The notes under the pieces: model-generated
What the model saw: only the letters and a program-made list of their open reading frames with translations
Database searches by the model: none
What the model was told of the DNA's origin: nothing
Shown here: positions 1 through 9,722 of the stretch, in pieces
Layout: every line of letters begins with the position of its first letter
How positions within the stretch are numbered: position 1 is the first letter of the stretch
Position numbers and translations under genes: made by a program
Assembly: GCA_022539475.1 (NCBI GenBank)
Contig: VCMS01000461.1
Coordinates: 1 to 20,175, forward strand
Reading direction: 5' to 3'
Length of the DNA stretch: 20,175 nt
Source: Gracilaria domingensis
Lineage: Eukaryota > Rhodophyta > Florideophyceae > Gracilariales > Gracilariaceae

Positions 1-146
1 ACAGCTGGGCAGGCTCTTGTCCTTCCGTCTGTGACGGCCGTACAGTGCGATCCGTGGCGAAGCGGGCGACTTCTTAGCAGCAGCTACATCCTGGTGTTCT
101 TCCGCGTTCTCCGGCTTCGTGCTCCACCGAAGTGGTGCGTTCCTCT
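1..146 (-). other. Retrotransposon 3' region beyond pol
   Basis: This is downstream of the pol stop in the element's direction. I see no ORF and no clear polypurine tract; the best purine run is AAAGAGGAA directly after the stop. It shows no extended similarity to the 5' LTR, so the 3' LTR has not begun by position 1. Confidence 0.5.
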
Positions 147-1098
147 TTAGGCTTCCGCGATGACTGCGCGTTTCTCGCTTCTTTCCGAATCTTCGGCTGT
201 ACGTCGCGCGTCGCGTGCTTTCACACGACTTGCGTGCGGCCCGGAGGCCTGCAAAGGCACTTCCGTCGACGACGGCGACAACGAAATCGAGCGACTTACC
301 TCCTCCTCCCCCTTCTCAGTTGGAGCGTCGGGGGTGGTGGTGAGTATCCCCTGAGGGGCCAGTATCCGCGTGTGGACATGTGCGGCGTTCGAGACTGGCG
401 GGTTAGCTTCCGGCTTTGCCGGCAAATCAGCAAGTCCGCGGCTAGGATGCGGCAGGACTGACAACGAAGCGCGCTCTCCCGCTGTCGCGGCTTGGTCCAC
501 AGTAGGCGTAGCGCTGTCCGGCGTTTCCGGTTGCTTTTCCTGACGAACAGGCTGTGGCGCAGGCGTTACGCGATCGCGCGAAAAACGCTCGTGTTCACCC
601 TCAATATCGAGGACAACCGTTGTATCGGTGATAGAAATAACCCTGTAGGGGCCGTCCGCGATAGGAGAGAGCTTATGCCTCTTCTCCTTTTCCGGGTTAT
701 AGTATTCCTTCCGTAGGAAGGCGTAGTTACCTTCCCTGATCTGAGGGCATCCCTGCGCATTCGTGCGTCGAAATTCCGCTTGTACGCGGCTTGTGCCTTA
801 TCGATGTTTTGCCTAACTGTAGGAATGATGTTCTTAAGCCAGGCCTTCCAGGCGTCCCTGTGTAGACGAGGCGAGGGGAACTTATCCAAAGTTGGCTGTG
901 GCTCGATAGCCACCGAAGGTGGAACGCGTGATAGCACAAGCTCGAACGGCGAGATCTGAGTAGTGCGATGAACCTGCGTATTGTAGGCATATGTCACCGC
1001 ATCGGTGTATTGATCCCACTCCGACGGATGTTCGGCAACGAATGTCCGTAATGCATTGAGCATTGTGCGGTTAAAACGTTCAACCTGCCCATTACTCT
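147..1098 (-). pseudogene. pol: Pol segment 3: integrase C-terminal part and tail
   Basis: This holds the rest of integrase in shifted frames. It begins with QSNGQVERFNRT, which carries the catalytic Glu, and runs on through PSEWDQYTDAVTYAYNTQVH and SPFELVLSR. A second apparent 1-nt deletion at about 731-740, beside a GGG run, moves the sense frame to one encoding NYAFLRKEYYN and then GPYRVISITDTTVVLDIEG, the GPY/F module, and SRDRVTPAP. The same frame continues as a Pro/Ser/Glu-rich tail of about 120 residues and ends at TAA (149-147). The tail looks disordered and matches nothing I recognise. Confidence 0.8.
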
Positions 1099-3249
1099 GG
1101 GGTGGTATGTTGTCGTAAACCAGTTTTGGATCCGCAAGATGCGGCAAACGTCCTGAAAGAACTTAGCCGTAAACTGCGGTCCATTGTCCGATAACAGGTC
1201 AATCGGCGGTCCGTAGACAAAAACCCAGTGTGTAACGAAAGCTTGGGCGACCGCACTGGCGGTAACCTTCGTCAAAGGCACAGTCCGTACCAGTTTAGAA
1301 AAACGGTCGGTGATCACAAGTAGAAACCGGTTTCCCCGGCGAGTGCGGATAAACTCGCCGAGCAAGTCAATTGCCACGAATTCAAGTGGAGCCCTGGCAG
1401 GGAAGAGTACCAACTTCTTGGAGTACTTCCGCAGCTTGACGCGGTTCTTCGCGCAGTCAGAACATCCACGAACAGTGGCATACGCGTCGAAAGCCATTGC
1501 TGGCCAGTAAAAGTCCTTCCGTAAGGTGTAGTACAACTTCCTGCCACCAGGGTGGGCTGACAACTTCGCGTAGTGCGACAAATGCAGTACTCGTGACTGA
1601 AGTGAGTGCGGAACCACAATCTGTGGCCTGTTTCCGACGGTTCGGATTAGAAATCCTTGGTCGTTCTCGACGAAAGGCAACTGTGCTCCACCGTTTAGGC
1701 GACTACGAATCTCCGTACAAAAACGGTCGGTGTGCTGCTCCCGGATGAGTTCCTCCGGCTTGATCGGTACGAAAGAGCCCGGTTCGGGTTTCGTGTCAGA
1801 CACGGCTAAAACAGCATCGTAGATGTCCCATCCTTCCGATTCTTCATCGGCATCGCTCGAGCCGTCTTCCACGAGGAAGCACGGTATCTCCAGATCATCG
1901 ACTGGCGCAGCTTCAGCCGCTGTTTCCAAGCGGGACAGTGCATCAGCCTGAGTGTTCAGGAGTCCTTTCTTGTAACGGATTTCGAAGTCGAATTCCGACA
2001 AGCGAAGTCTCCACCGCATCAAGCGGCCAGATGGCTCTGCTATAGAGAGTAGCCAGCGTAATGCCGAATGATCGGTATGGACAATGAAGCGGGTCCCCAT
2101 AAGATAGGGCCGCAGTGTCTGTAACGCCCAGACAACTGCCAAGCACTCCTTCTCGGATACCGAGTAATTCCTCTCGTGAACGTTGAGGCTCCTTGACCAA
2201 TACCCAATTGGCAATCGCTCGCCATCATTGGTGGTCTGGAATAGGGCACAGCCGACTTGGTAGTCGCTCGCATCCGTATCTACTGCATATGGCAAACCAG
2301 CCCTAGGCAGGGATAAAACAGGTGGCGATGTCACCGCGTCCACGAGCGACGAGAAAGCCGCGACCTTGCGGTTGTCGAATTCTTCCAGATCGACTGGCTG
2401 GCCTTTGCGAAGAAGCTCGTTCAGAGGTGCAGCGATATCCGCAAAGTTCGGAATGAAGCGGCGATACACATTGCACAAGCCGAGAAAAGATCGGAGTTCC
2501 GTCTGCGTCCTCGGATGCTTAGCCTCTTTGAGGGATTTCACGCGTACTTCGTCAATCGAAAGCCGTCCCGGACGGATAACATGGCCGAGATACCTGACGG
2601 TTTCGGTAAAGAACTCACACTTCTTGAGCTTGAGCGTAATGCCTGCATCGCGTAGGACTCGCATCACATCCCGTACGTGGGTCAAGTGCTCATCCAGGTT
2701 GCTGGAGTAGACAATGATGTCATCCAGGTATACCAGGCAAGTCTTCCACTTAAAGCGGGCTAGCAAAATATCCACAGCTCGTTGAAAAGTGGCTGGCGCG
2801 TTCGTTAACCCAAAGGGCATCCGATTGAATCGGTACAATCCTTCATGACAAACGAAGGCTGTCTTGTCACGATCCTCAGCCCTCACGGGAACTTGCCAAT
2901 AGCCCCAATTCGCGTCTAGGGTTGTGAACACTTTCGCGTCGCCCAATGAATCGATGCATTCATCCATTCGTGGGATAGGATACACATCCTTGACCGTAGC
3001 CGCGTTTAGCTTGCGGTAATCGATGCAAAATCGCCAAGACCCATCAGCTTTGGGCGCGAGCACCACCGGCGATGCCCAAGGTGACTGAGCCGGCTCGATA
3101 ACTCCAGCGCGGAGCATCTTCTCAACTTGAGCTTTCTCCTCCTGCCGAGCTGTCGGTCCTGCCCTGTAAGGGTGCTGTGAAATGGGCCGAGTATTCGGTA
3201 GCAAATCAATCCGATGTTCGGTAATACCAATCTTACCCAGTGTGCCATC
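1099..3249 (-). pseudogene. pol: Pol segment 2: reverse transcriptase, RNase H and integrase N-terminal part
   Basis: This continues the protease frame after the TGA. Reverse transcriptase shows SPWASPVVLAPKADG, FCIDYRKLN, FGLTNAPATFQ and the catalytic YLDD (residues 159-162 counted from the ATG at 3204). RNase H follows with VDTDAS near residue 309, SEKECLAVVWAL and HTDHSALRWLL. Integrase begins with an HHCC zinc finger (H544, H551, C581, C584) and the first two catalytic acids (D613 in AIDLLGE, D673 in SDNGPQF). The frame is lost after TTTYHP, where a run of four G on the plus strand (1099-1102) appears one base short of the expected five. The third catalytic residue, Glu, is in the next frame. 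The ATG at 3204 is internal and not a natural start. Confidence 0.9.
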
Positions 3250-4500
3250 TCACATGGGCGTGAACTCCTCAAGCATGTGCCGCAATTTATCGCGGTGAGT
3301 CTCTGGGACATGTTCAAGATCCAGAGACTCCAGTTCCTGTACTGCCTTATCCTTCGTGTCAGCAGCACTCAGGTCCGTATCATTACTGTCCGACGAGGTC
3401 GGCATTGCCTCCTTCGACAGGCTGCGGTTATTTGCATCCGACGAAGTCGGCGTAGCATCTTCCGACGAACTGTTCGGTCCAGTCGTTTCGGAATTGTTCC
3501 GTTCCGCCTCCCCCTCCTCAGCTTCGAGGATTCCGAGAACCTCGGCAATAGAAACCTGAGTAGGCACTATAGCCGCAGGGTGCGGAAGCAACGAACCAAT
3601 AACTTGGCTCCTAACCAACCGTTGAGAAAAACGGCTGAAGTTCGCAACCAGCACCTGAAAAGGCTTCTCGGGTTCGACGAAAACAATCCCATTAGCGAGG
3701 GCAAGCTGATGCTTCTCCTGTAACGCAGGCAACGGTTGTACCGTTTGTAAGCCACATTGTGGGGAGGTCACAGTAACCCAGACCTGTGATTCAGGCGGGA
3801 TGGAAATGGGCCGAGCTACTCGGAGCTTTGTAGACTTCCGTTCATCGGCTGTAGGCTTCTGTGCCGCAGGCAAAGGGACTTGCTTCTTCAGAGCCCGGCG
3901 CAGGGGACGCCGAACGATCGGTACAGTAGTCCCATCTTCCATTTCGATGGTTCGCTTCCGCGGTCGAATTGCATCGACGAAGCGGTCACAGAAGTCGCAG
4001 CCGAGGATAACCGGCGCAGCGAGTTGCTTGCAAACCAAGAAATCGAGCTTCGCCACGTAGCGGCCAAGCCTGACGAGCAGGTCTATTACTCCCACAGTCG
4101 AAAGTGGCCGATTGTTCGCATCCGCTATGTCAATCTGCGGCGCCGCACGAACGCGAGACCGCAAGTGCGGCGGAATCATTGATTCAACCAAGAAATTTGG
4201 CCCAGCTCCTGTATCGAGCACGGACAACTGCCGAACCATGTACTGGTCGGAAACACCCAGGTCGGCGTAAACTTTGTAGTTACGTTTCGCCATGACCAGG
4301 ACTCTATCCGGGAACCGGCTGTTCTTAGACCGTATCCACGGGCGACGCAAGACACCAAGGTGCTCAGAGTCCACGTCTGTAGTGGCCAGTTTCCTCGAAA
4401 GGATTGTGACCGGGGAGCGAGGCTTTTCAGCCTCAGGCGCACTAAACCCCGTCGCTGGGGGCGCCTCTCCATTGCTGGAGGCTCCCTTGCTCAGTTTTTC
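3250..4500 (-). pseudogene. pol: Pol segment 1: aspartic protease, ends at in-frame TGA
   Basis: This is the N-terminal part of Pol. It contains a retroviral-type aspartic protease with active-site LDTGAGPNF (about 4219-4193) and the later hydrophobic ILGCDF, typical of Ty3/gypsy proteases that cleave Gag-Pol. The frame is open from the gag end; there is no ATG near its start, which agrees with expression as a -1 Gag-Pol fusion. The frame stops at TGA (3252-3250) in the motif EEFTPM-stop-DGTLGKIGITEHRID. The same frame continues without shift into reverse transcriptase, and most gypsy elements have Trp at this place. A single TGG to TGA change explains the stop. Confidence 0.85.
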
Positions 4501-6500
4501 TGAGCGTCGCCGCCAATCTGCGGAGGTTGCGATTCCGCAGGGGCGGCTACAGTTCCACCATTCGATGGCACCGTTTCCTGGTTTCCAGGCTGAGTCTCCG
4601 CCTTCGCACGAAGGTACGATTTGTCGGGAACACGTTCCCGCTCGGCGGGCGTCAACGACTCATACTGAGGCACTATCTTCGCCATATCCCGTATGGGCAT
4701 TAAGCAATTCGGAGCGATGTGCCCTGGCCTGTAACAGGTATGACAAATAAGGTGACGAAGAAGATCCGCGTTGGGCGGCCGGCGCTCCTGTCGAGGAGGA
4801 TACGGGTCCCTCCATCCGGGGCGTTGGCTTCGATATCCGCCAGAGTGCGGCACGGGCAATGCCGGGACTTGACGTCCGGCGTACAGAGCGGGGTCTCCGT
4901 CCACTGTAGACTGCTCCGTCGTCGACGGCAATTCCGAACTCGGCATTGAACCATCGTCCTGTAACAGGTGCAGGTTATCATAACCCCCTTGAACAGAACC
5001 TCGCGAGTGAGGCAGTGAGGAGTCTCGGCCTTCTACATGAAGGAGTCGGCGCGTGCGCGCCTTGATACCAGTGCGTGCTCGAGCTGCATCTCCCTCCGCT
5101 TGGGCAAATTGAACGAGTTCCAGATAGGTAATCCGGCGTTTGTTCTCCCGATAATGGGCTACCAACGTCCGAATTGATCGGTCCAGTCCATCAACAAACA
5201 TCGTACACCGCTCGGCTGCGGAGAACACGTTGCCACATCTGTGGAAAGCCTTATTGAGGCGGGTCGAATAAACGGTTTCCGACTCTTCGGCTCCTTGCTT
5301 CGTGTCTCGTAGCGCGAGTATGGCACCTTGTATCGCATTGCCTGTCGCGTAAGAGCGCAGGAGATATTGTACCGCTTCCGGCCAGCACGTAACTCCTCCT
5401 TCGGAGGCGCGAGACGACCCACGAACCGAATTGAATTGATCTTCGGCTACACCCGTCAAAAAGTACGGCAGCGCGATGTAGGCCTGTGCCTCACTCATCC
5501 GAAGTACATCGGCTTCCGCTACGAAGCGGCTAAGAAAATCCAAGACAAGAATTGGATCTTCCCCAGAGAACTTGTGGGGCTTTAACGTGAGCTCCATTTG
5601 TCGGAGATGATTTCGCACTTTGCCAGTCCCACGTGGGGTCCTCTGTGGCGTCGTGTCATCAAGCCGATAATATCGGTAAGATAGTAGCTTCCGATACAGT
5701 AAGTTTGTCGGCTTCAACTCCTTCAATCCGAGGTGTCTCCGTCCTTTCGTACGGCCTCGTGCAACGCCAGAAGTGGCTTCAGTAGCCCGCGAACGGGATG
5801 CACGATAGCGAGAGCGCTCTTCCGCGCTGTCCGAAGAGTCGGTAGACGACCCCTTTTTGGGGCCCTCCTCATCAGAAGAGGATGAAGAAGACGAGTCAGA
5901 CTCAACCTTGACCTTCTTCTTTGCCGGACGATCCCGGGAACGGCGCGAGTGCTGAGAACCCTCAGAAACCGGGGCTCCCGGCGCAACAGCATCAGATACG
6001 ATGATTTGCTCGACCGTCTCCAGACGGGTAGCCAGGCGGTCCAGGCGTGCGGCAGCCTGCTCGTGCAGACCAGCCGACACCTGTCGGTGTTCCATAATCT
6101 GGTTGACATCAGACCGTAAAACACGGACGTCGCTCGAAACATCCCGGACACCGGCTTCATCGAGCCGTTGCCGGAGTTTCGTAATATCCCGGATGAGGCC
6201 CACTTGGGAGTTCTGCAGGATGCGAACCTGAGCCTCTAATTCACGGAGGGTATACTCGTCGGACCGCGACGACATAACGTCAACCGCTGCGGCGGCATCA
6301 GCCGCAGGTGCGGTTTCAGTTGGCCCACGAGTGGGTGGGGTCCCGTTATCAGAACGGCGGCCCCGGGAAGCCGGTTTCGGGTCGCCATTGCCTGGGACCT
6401 CCAGTGCGTCCTTCGGCAACGGAGGCAAACTTGCCGGCAAGCCGGACGAACCGGGCACAGAGGCGGCACGTGGCGCGCCACTCCTGCGACGGGACGACAT
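4491..6500 (-). CDS. gag: Retrotransposon Gag polyprotein with CCHC zinc knuckle
   Basis: This 669-residue ORF is the structural protein that packages element RNA into virus-like particles. Residues about 80-170 look like a long coiled coil. A PAKKKVKVE run at 192-200 resembles a classical nuclear localisation signal and is followed by an acidic serine tract (201-212). Residues about 302-470 resemble a retrotransposon gag (capsid) domain, including KFSGEDPILVLDFLSRF. A single CCHC knuckle (C586, C589, H594, C599; spacing CX2CX4HX4C) gives nucleic-acid binding. The start is the first ATG of the frame, about 160 bases from the proposed LTR. The frame is intact, unlike pol. It ends in TGA on a slippery-looking A5C run where the pol frame overlaps at -1. 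The long N-terminal coiled-coil and acidic region makes it larger than many Gag proteins. Confidence 0.9.
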   Translation of the reverse strand: MSSRRRSGAPRAASVPGSSGLPASLPPLPKDALEVPGNGDPKPASRGRRSDNGTPPTRGPTETAPAADAAAAVDVMSSRSDEYTLRELEAQVRILQNSQVGLIRDITKLRQRLDEAGVRDVSSDVRVLRSDVNQIMEHRQVSAGLHEQAAARLDRLATRLETVEQIIVSDAVAPGAPVSEGSQHSRRSRDRPAKKKVKVESDSSSSSSSDEEGPKKGSSTDSSDSAEERSRYRASRSRATEATSGVARGRTKGRRHLGLKELKPTNLLYRKLLSYRYYRLDDTTPQRTPRGTGKVRNHLRQMELTLKPHKFSGEDPILVLDFLSRFVAEADVLRMSEAQAYIALPYFLTGVAEDQFNSVRGSSRASEGGVTCWPEAVQYLLRSYATGNAIQGAILALRDTKQGAEESETVYSTRLNKAFHRCGNVFSAAERCTMFVDGLDRSIRTLVAHYRENKRRITYLELVQFAQAEGDAARARTGIKARTRRLLHVEGRDSSLPHSRGSVQGGYDNLHLLQDDGSMPSSELPSTTEQSTVDGDPALYAGRQVPALPVPHSGGYRSQRPGWRDPYPPRQERRPPNADLLRHLICHTCYRPGHIAPNCLMPIRDMAKIVPQYESLTPAERERVPDKSYLRAKAETQPGNQETVPSNGGTVAAPAESQPPQIGGDAQKN
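4494..4500 (-). promoter_or_regulatory. Candidate -1 ribosomal frameshift site between gag and pol
   Basis: The minus strand reads G AAA AAC followed directly by the gag stop TGA (4493-4491). The pol frame is open in the -1 register here and continues into protease. A slip from AAA-AAC would place ribosomes in pol just before the stop. The heptamer departs from the canonical X XXY YYZ only at its first base. About 11-13 bases downstream the RNA can form a stem closed by a GCAA (GNRA) loop, with CTCCA pairing TGGAG. The spacing is longer than usual, so its stimulatory role is uncertain. Confidence 0.5.
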
Positions 6501-6643
6501 CGTTCACCGACACAGTCGGCCAATGGGCAACCAAAACAACTTCCGAAAACGGACAATGAGAGAACCGTAAGAACGGATATTCCCAGCTATCTGGGCTCCA
6601 AACAAACGAACCAACTCCAACGAACGTTGGCCAATTAAGCCGA

Positions 6644-6661
6644 TTCTAAGTCGGGAGACCA
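6644..6661 (-). promoter_or_regulatory. Candidate tRNA primer-binding site
   Basis: The minus strand just inside the proposed LTR end reads TGGTCTCCCGAC after a 3-nt gap. TGG is complementary to the CCA end of a tRNA and the position is right for a primer-binding site. I could not match the following bases to a particular tRNA, so this rests on location and the TGG start only. Confidence 0.3.
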
Positions 6662-7221
6662 GTTTGTGGTGCAAAACCCTCGACGGGAAAACAACAAGCC
6701 GCGTCGCGGACGAGCACCTCAGGGTGTTCAGGCCCTGCTCCCTGTGAAGGGCAGTCGAGCGGCAGAACCCTCCGATAGGGCCAACACGAGCCGGGTGTAA
6801 ATCCGGGTGGCCCCGATCTGGGCGTGCAGTCGGAGGTAGAAGGGGTAGAATCGGCGTAGGTATCCGGATGGTTCCGGCGAGCCACAGCGAGTGGGGGTAT
6901 CCAGCCCAACGGTATGGGACGACAAAAGATCAACAAGCGAGCCGCACTGCGGAGCACTGACTCGCGATAAGCGGGAAAACTCCCGAGACAAAATAAAACA
7001 AACCTACAATGTAGGGCAGAGTAGCGAAAGCCGTAAGACGGAAATGACAACAATAAAATAGATAAGAAAAGTGCCGTGACGACGGATTAGTACTCCTCAG
7101 GGACGGAGGTTGGTTGATCAGCCCGGAATTGCGGCGGTATTCCCCAGGATGGGGCTGGTGACCGTGCGCAAGCGGCAAGAAGATCAGAGCCAAAGGCCTC
7201 GTTGAGGTTTACTTCCCGTAC

Positions 7222-7243
7222 AGTGGCGGCAAGTGCCGCCACT
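7222..7243. repeat. Perfect 10-bp inverted repeat beside the LTR TATA box
   Basis: AGTGGCGGCA at 7222-7231 is followed after 2 bases by its exact reverse complement at 7234-7243. It lies between the TATA box and the predicted transcription start of the LTR, so it could be a protein-binding site or a DNA hairpin in the core promoter. Confidence 0.6.
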
Positions 7244-7250
7244 TATATAC
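7242..7250 (-). promoter_or_regulatory. TATA box of the LTR promoter
   Basis: On the minus strand this reads GTATATAAG, a strong TATA match, about 740 bases upstream of the gag ATG. Transcription would start near 7215-7220, running toward gag. A perfect 10-bp inverted repeat (7222-7243) overlaps its downstream edge. Confidence 0.5.
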
Positions 7251-7312
7251 GGCACTTGAAAATATCAATTAAAATATCTAACTATCCGGCGCTGCCGGCC
7301 AATACACTACAG

Positions 7313-7376
7313 GTGTGCCCCCGTGGCATGCTTGCCACGGGGCCCGCGCGATCGGGCCAACTTGGCACACGTGTGC
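7313..7376. repeat. Cluster of nested inverted repeats, cloverleaf-like
   Basis: GTGTGCC (7313-7319) pairs with GGCACAC (7364-7370) and encloses two further hairpins. The first is CCCCGTGGCA (7319-7328) with TGCCACGGGG (7333-7342) around a 4-base loop, a perfect 10-bp stem. The second is GGCCCG (7341-7346) with CGGGCC (7353-7358). GCACACGTGTGC (7365-7376) is a separate perfect 12-bp palindrome overlapping the outer arm. Stem ends overlap by a base or two, so not all can form fully at once. The cluster abuts the proposed LTR edge and could belong to the LTR's upstream part or to the flanking element. Confidence 0.65.
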
Positions 7377-8173
7377 AGAAATACTACCCTTCCTAGGCAT
7401 ACCCCAAAATAGGGGCACTACCCCAGTAGCCTCTCATAACCTGAGGTGTCGCAGCCGGTAACGGATCAACAAACTATGAAAAGCACCTCGGTGCATCCCC
7501 ACAAAGGGCGTTTTGCTCTACAGAGTCCGCCAGTTCATCTCCACCTATCCGTTTTTCCCCTGGGTGGGTTAGTCCCGGCTCACCAGTTGGTCCGGAGCCT
7601 CCCGTCTGTGGGGTTGTTACCACCCGATCGGCACACCGCCCTCTCGTGGTGTTGCTCTTACCTTTTACGTTGGCCACCTGGTCCTGTGTCGTACTGAGGT
7701 GATACCTCTTTGGTTCCGACACGTACTGTTCCTCTGATCGAGTGAGGGAGCTACTGGGGTGTCGCTGACTTGGGCGGCTGCGTCGGGGGCGAGGAGACTC
7801 CTCCCCGTGGCTTTTCAGACCCCGTGACCGTACCGGTGTTGACGCCGTTTCTACCGCGTGGCCTGCCTCGTCGGGGTGTTCTGGGTTGCTCCTCCGCTTG
7901 GTTCCCTGTGGTCGTCTTTCCTTCCTTAGGTTCCCTCCGTGGCATCTCCTACCCACGGAACCAGTTCAGCCCAGGCACCAAACTGGTTATTCGGTCGGTG
8001 TGTCAGCTCGCTGGAGTCGCGTGCCCGTTCTCCGTGACCCTTCCGGTCTCGTCTATTCATCCAATTGGTCGTGTTCCCCCTCGCTGTTGGTATCCTTCGT
8101 GGCGCGCTCACGCTCCATTCCGCCCCTTTTATACCTCATGGGAGAACGACCAGCTTCCCCAACGGGATGGTCA
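7377..8173. other. No gene seen; pyrimidine/GT-rich stretch upstream of the 8174 ORF
   Basis: Open frames here on either strand are low-complexity and do not look coding. The plus strand is rich in C, T and G with few A. CTTTTATACC at 8126-8135 is a TATA-like element; a transcript starting about 25-30 bases downstream would begin near 8160, just before the ATG at 8174. The stretch could be an LTR or promoter region of another element, but no repeat partner is in the window. Confidence 0.4.
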
Positions 8174-9421
8174 ATGACGTTCGAACGCCGTGAAGACGGA
8201 GCTGAGGATAGTATCGCTCCCGCTCTTTCCAATATGGTAGACCCCGAGGATGAGGCAGCGCCGTTTCGGTCGAGTTACCACGCGGTTGATTCTTCGCAGC
8301 TCTGTCTGCCGTGCCAGGCCGGCACACCCGTGTCCGTTCCATCGGGCGCTGAGGCCCCCGTGGTGGGCAACCAATTGGTACTAGAGGAGCCGTGCCACGA
8401 CCCTATAAAGGGATATTCTGCTTCTGAAGTGTCCCCCTCACCGGAGACCACCCGCTCGGTCCGCGAAACCGCTGTCGCCCGGTCGAGGATGTCCGGCAAG
8501 ACCCCTGGGGTAGCGCGCGGCCAGGGCGGGGGCATCTTCAAACCGAACACGCGGTCGAGTACGCGCGCTCGTCAAGATCCGTACAGTCGCGGTGGGTATG
8601 ATCCTTACGCGGCCGCCGCCGGTCCGAGCAACGTCAACCCTCTTGCGGTCACCGGTACGGTGGAAGCTCAACAGCTGAATCCTCATGACCTTAACAGGAC
8701 GCACGGGAAGCCGCATGCCCACTATGGTGCACGCTTTGCCGATGTCTCTGCCGAATTGGTCGCTCTGGGGAACTGGCCTTTCCACATCAGTTCCTCCTTC
8801 TGTCCCTTGCGGTTTCGCCCCATGGGTCTCCCGCAGTATACTACGATTGCCCGTTGGGATTGTCGCCGCTTGGAGGCGGTGCCTATGGCGCCTCCCCCAC
8901 CACGCAAGGGCGAGAAGTAGAGCCGGTTCGGTCGACAACAGTGTTTCCACGCGCGGCAGCGGCACACGAAGTTCCTATACTACATCCCCGTGGCCATACC
9001 GTCGGATCTCCCCTTCATCCGCTGCGATGGGGAGGTCCACTACTTCCGCCGTTTGGTAGATATCCTTCACCGCTTGGACGAACCTGCTACCCACATCGAG
9101 GTCGATCTGGATTACATCGCATTTGAGCGCCCGTTAGATACCAACTATTGGACTGACCATGGGAGGTGGGCGACCGATGCGATGGCCGAGAGCCGTGTTC
9201 GTCACCGTAACAACCGTACGCGGACAATGTTCCTGTTTCACAACGTTAAGTATTCGTCTGTGTTCTGCAAAGTGGAATATAGTCTGTTCGCTTTGGAAAC
9301 TAAGCTAGTTTTGGGGCTATTTGGGGCGCGCGAGGGGGTGGCAGAGGCTGGCACTCAAAAAATTAAGAAATTTTGGAATATTAAATTCCATTTCGCGCAG
9401 TTTAGTTCTTGGGTCCCCTAG
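8174..9421 (+). pseudogene. Unrecognised ORF interrupted by one in-frame TAG
   Basis: A frame runs from ATG 8174 (an in-frame ATG at 8138 lies too close to the TATA-like element) to TAG at 8918-8920, and the same frame stays open to TAG at 9419-9421. The first part is Ser/Pro/Gly-rich with a low-complexity middle (DPYSRGGYDPYAAAAGPSNV) and then a more ordered stretch (GARFADVSAELVALGNWPF). The part after the TAG looks convincingly protein-like: KFLYYIPVAIPSDLPFIRC, VHYFRRLVDILHRLDEP, HIEVDLDYIAFERPLDTNYW. From about 9260 on, codon quality drops and the true end may be lost. I recognise no family. The layout next to retrotransposon DNA suggests a mobile-element gene. It could be two ORFs, a nonsense-mutated gene or a readthrough gene. 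Confidence 0.45.
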
Positions 9422-9722
9422 TTTTTGTAGAGGTTCTACTTCGCCGCACCACCCCATTCACTCTTTTCCGCGACCCTCTCTCAAAACTGCACTCGTGCTA
9501 GTTTGCCTTTCCATTTTCTCCCATGTTGCAATGCCAATCGCAACTCATCCCACCTCAATCATCCCATCGCTTCTTCCCAGTCCACACCACCCCCGCTATT
9601 TACCCATTTCTCGCCCATCACGCGTTCGCATCCTCTCTCTCCGTCTCCGCAAACGTCATTTTATAGAAGTCAGGTGTACAACCCTCCCCCTTCTCGTATA
9701 CCCGCCTCGCCCCAAAACGGCT

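Larger units (their letters stand above)
1..7311 (-). mobile_element. Ty3/gypsy LTR retrotransposon, decayed, 3' end outside window
   Basis: Read on the minus strand, the order is probable 5' LTR, leader, gag, then pol as protease, reverse transcriptase, RNase H, integrase. This domain order, with integrase last, defines the Ty3/gypsy (Metaviridae) class. The 146 bases left of the pol stop do not resemble the 5' LTR, so the 3' LTR must lie outside the window. Pol has one in-frame stop and two apparent 1-nt deletions, so this copy is probably not autonomous. Integrase has a GPY/F-type C-terminal module, but I saw no chromodomain. The right boundary is uncertain: 7311 is chosen because the ends there form a near-matching inverted repeat (TGTGGTG at 6665-6671, CACTACA at 7305-7311), but a boundary as far right as about 7437 cannot be excluded. 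Confidence 0.9.
6665..7311 (-). repeat. Probable 5' LTR of the retrotransposon
   Basis: This stretch lies between the gag leader and the right flank. On the minus strand it would start TGTAGTG and end CACCACA, a 6-of-7 inverted match beginning TG and ending CA as LTRs do. It contains a good TATA box near its upstream end. The partner LTR is outside the window, so neither boundary nor the target-site duplication can be checked; GGTGT at 7312-7316 would be the duplication if 7311 is right. The upstream edge could extend into the inverted-repeat cluster at 7313-7376. No gene is seen inside; the ORFs present look like chance. Confidence 0.5.

Noticed and set aside
1..146. 3' LTR in the window
   Set aside because: A 10-base match (CCGTACAGTG) to the 5' LTR does not extend in either direction.
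147..500. A separate small minus-strand gene
   Set aside because: It is the in-frame C-terminal tail of pol after the GPY/F module; its apparent start is a GTG.
6638..6661. tRNA gene or T-arm near the primer-binding site
   Set aside because: CCGA/TCGG pairs around 7 bases, but the loop does not fit TTCRANN and the acceptor length is wrong.
7474..7956. 160-residue minus-strand protein
   Set aside because: Low-complexity Arg/Pro/Gly/Ser composition, no domain-like pattern and no ATG-supported context.
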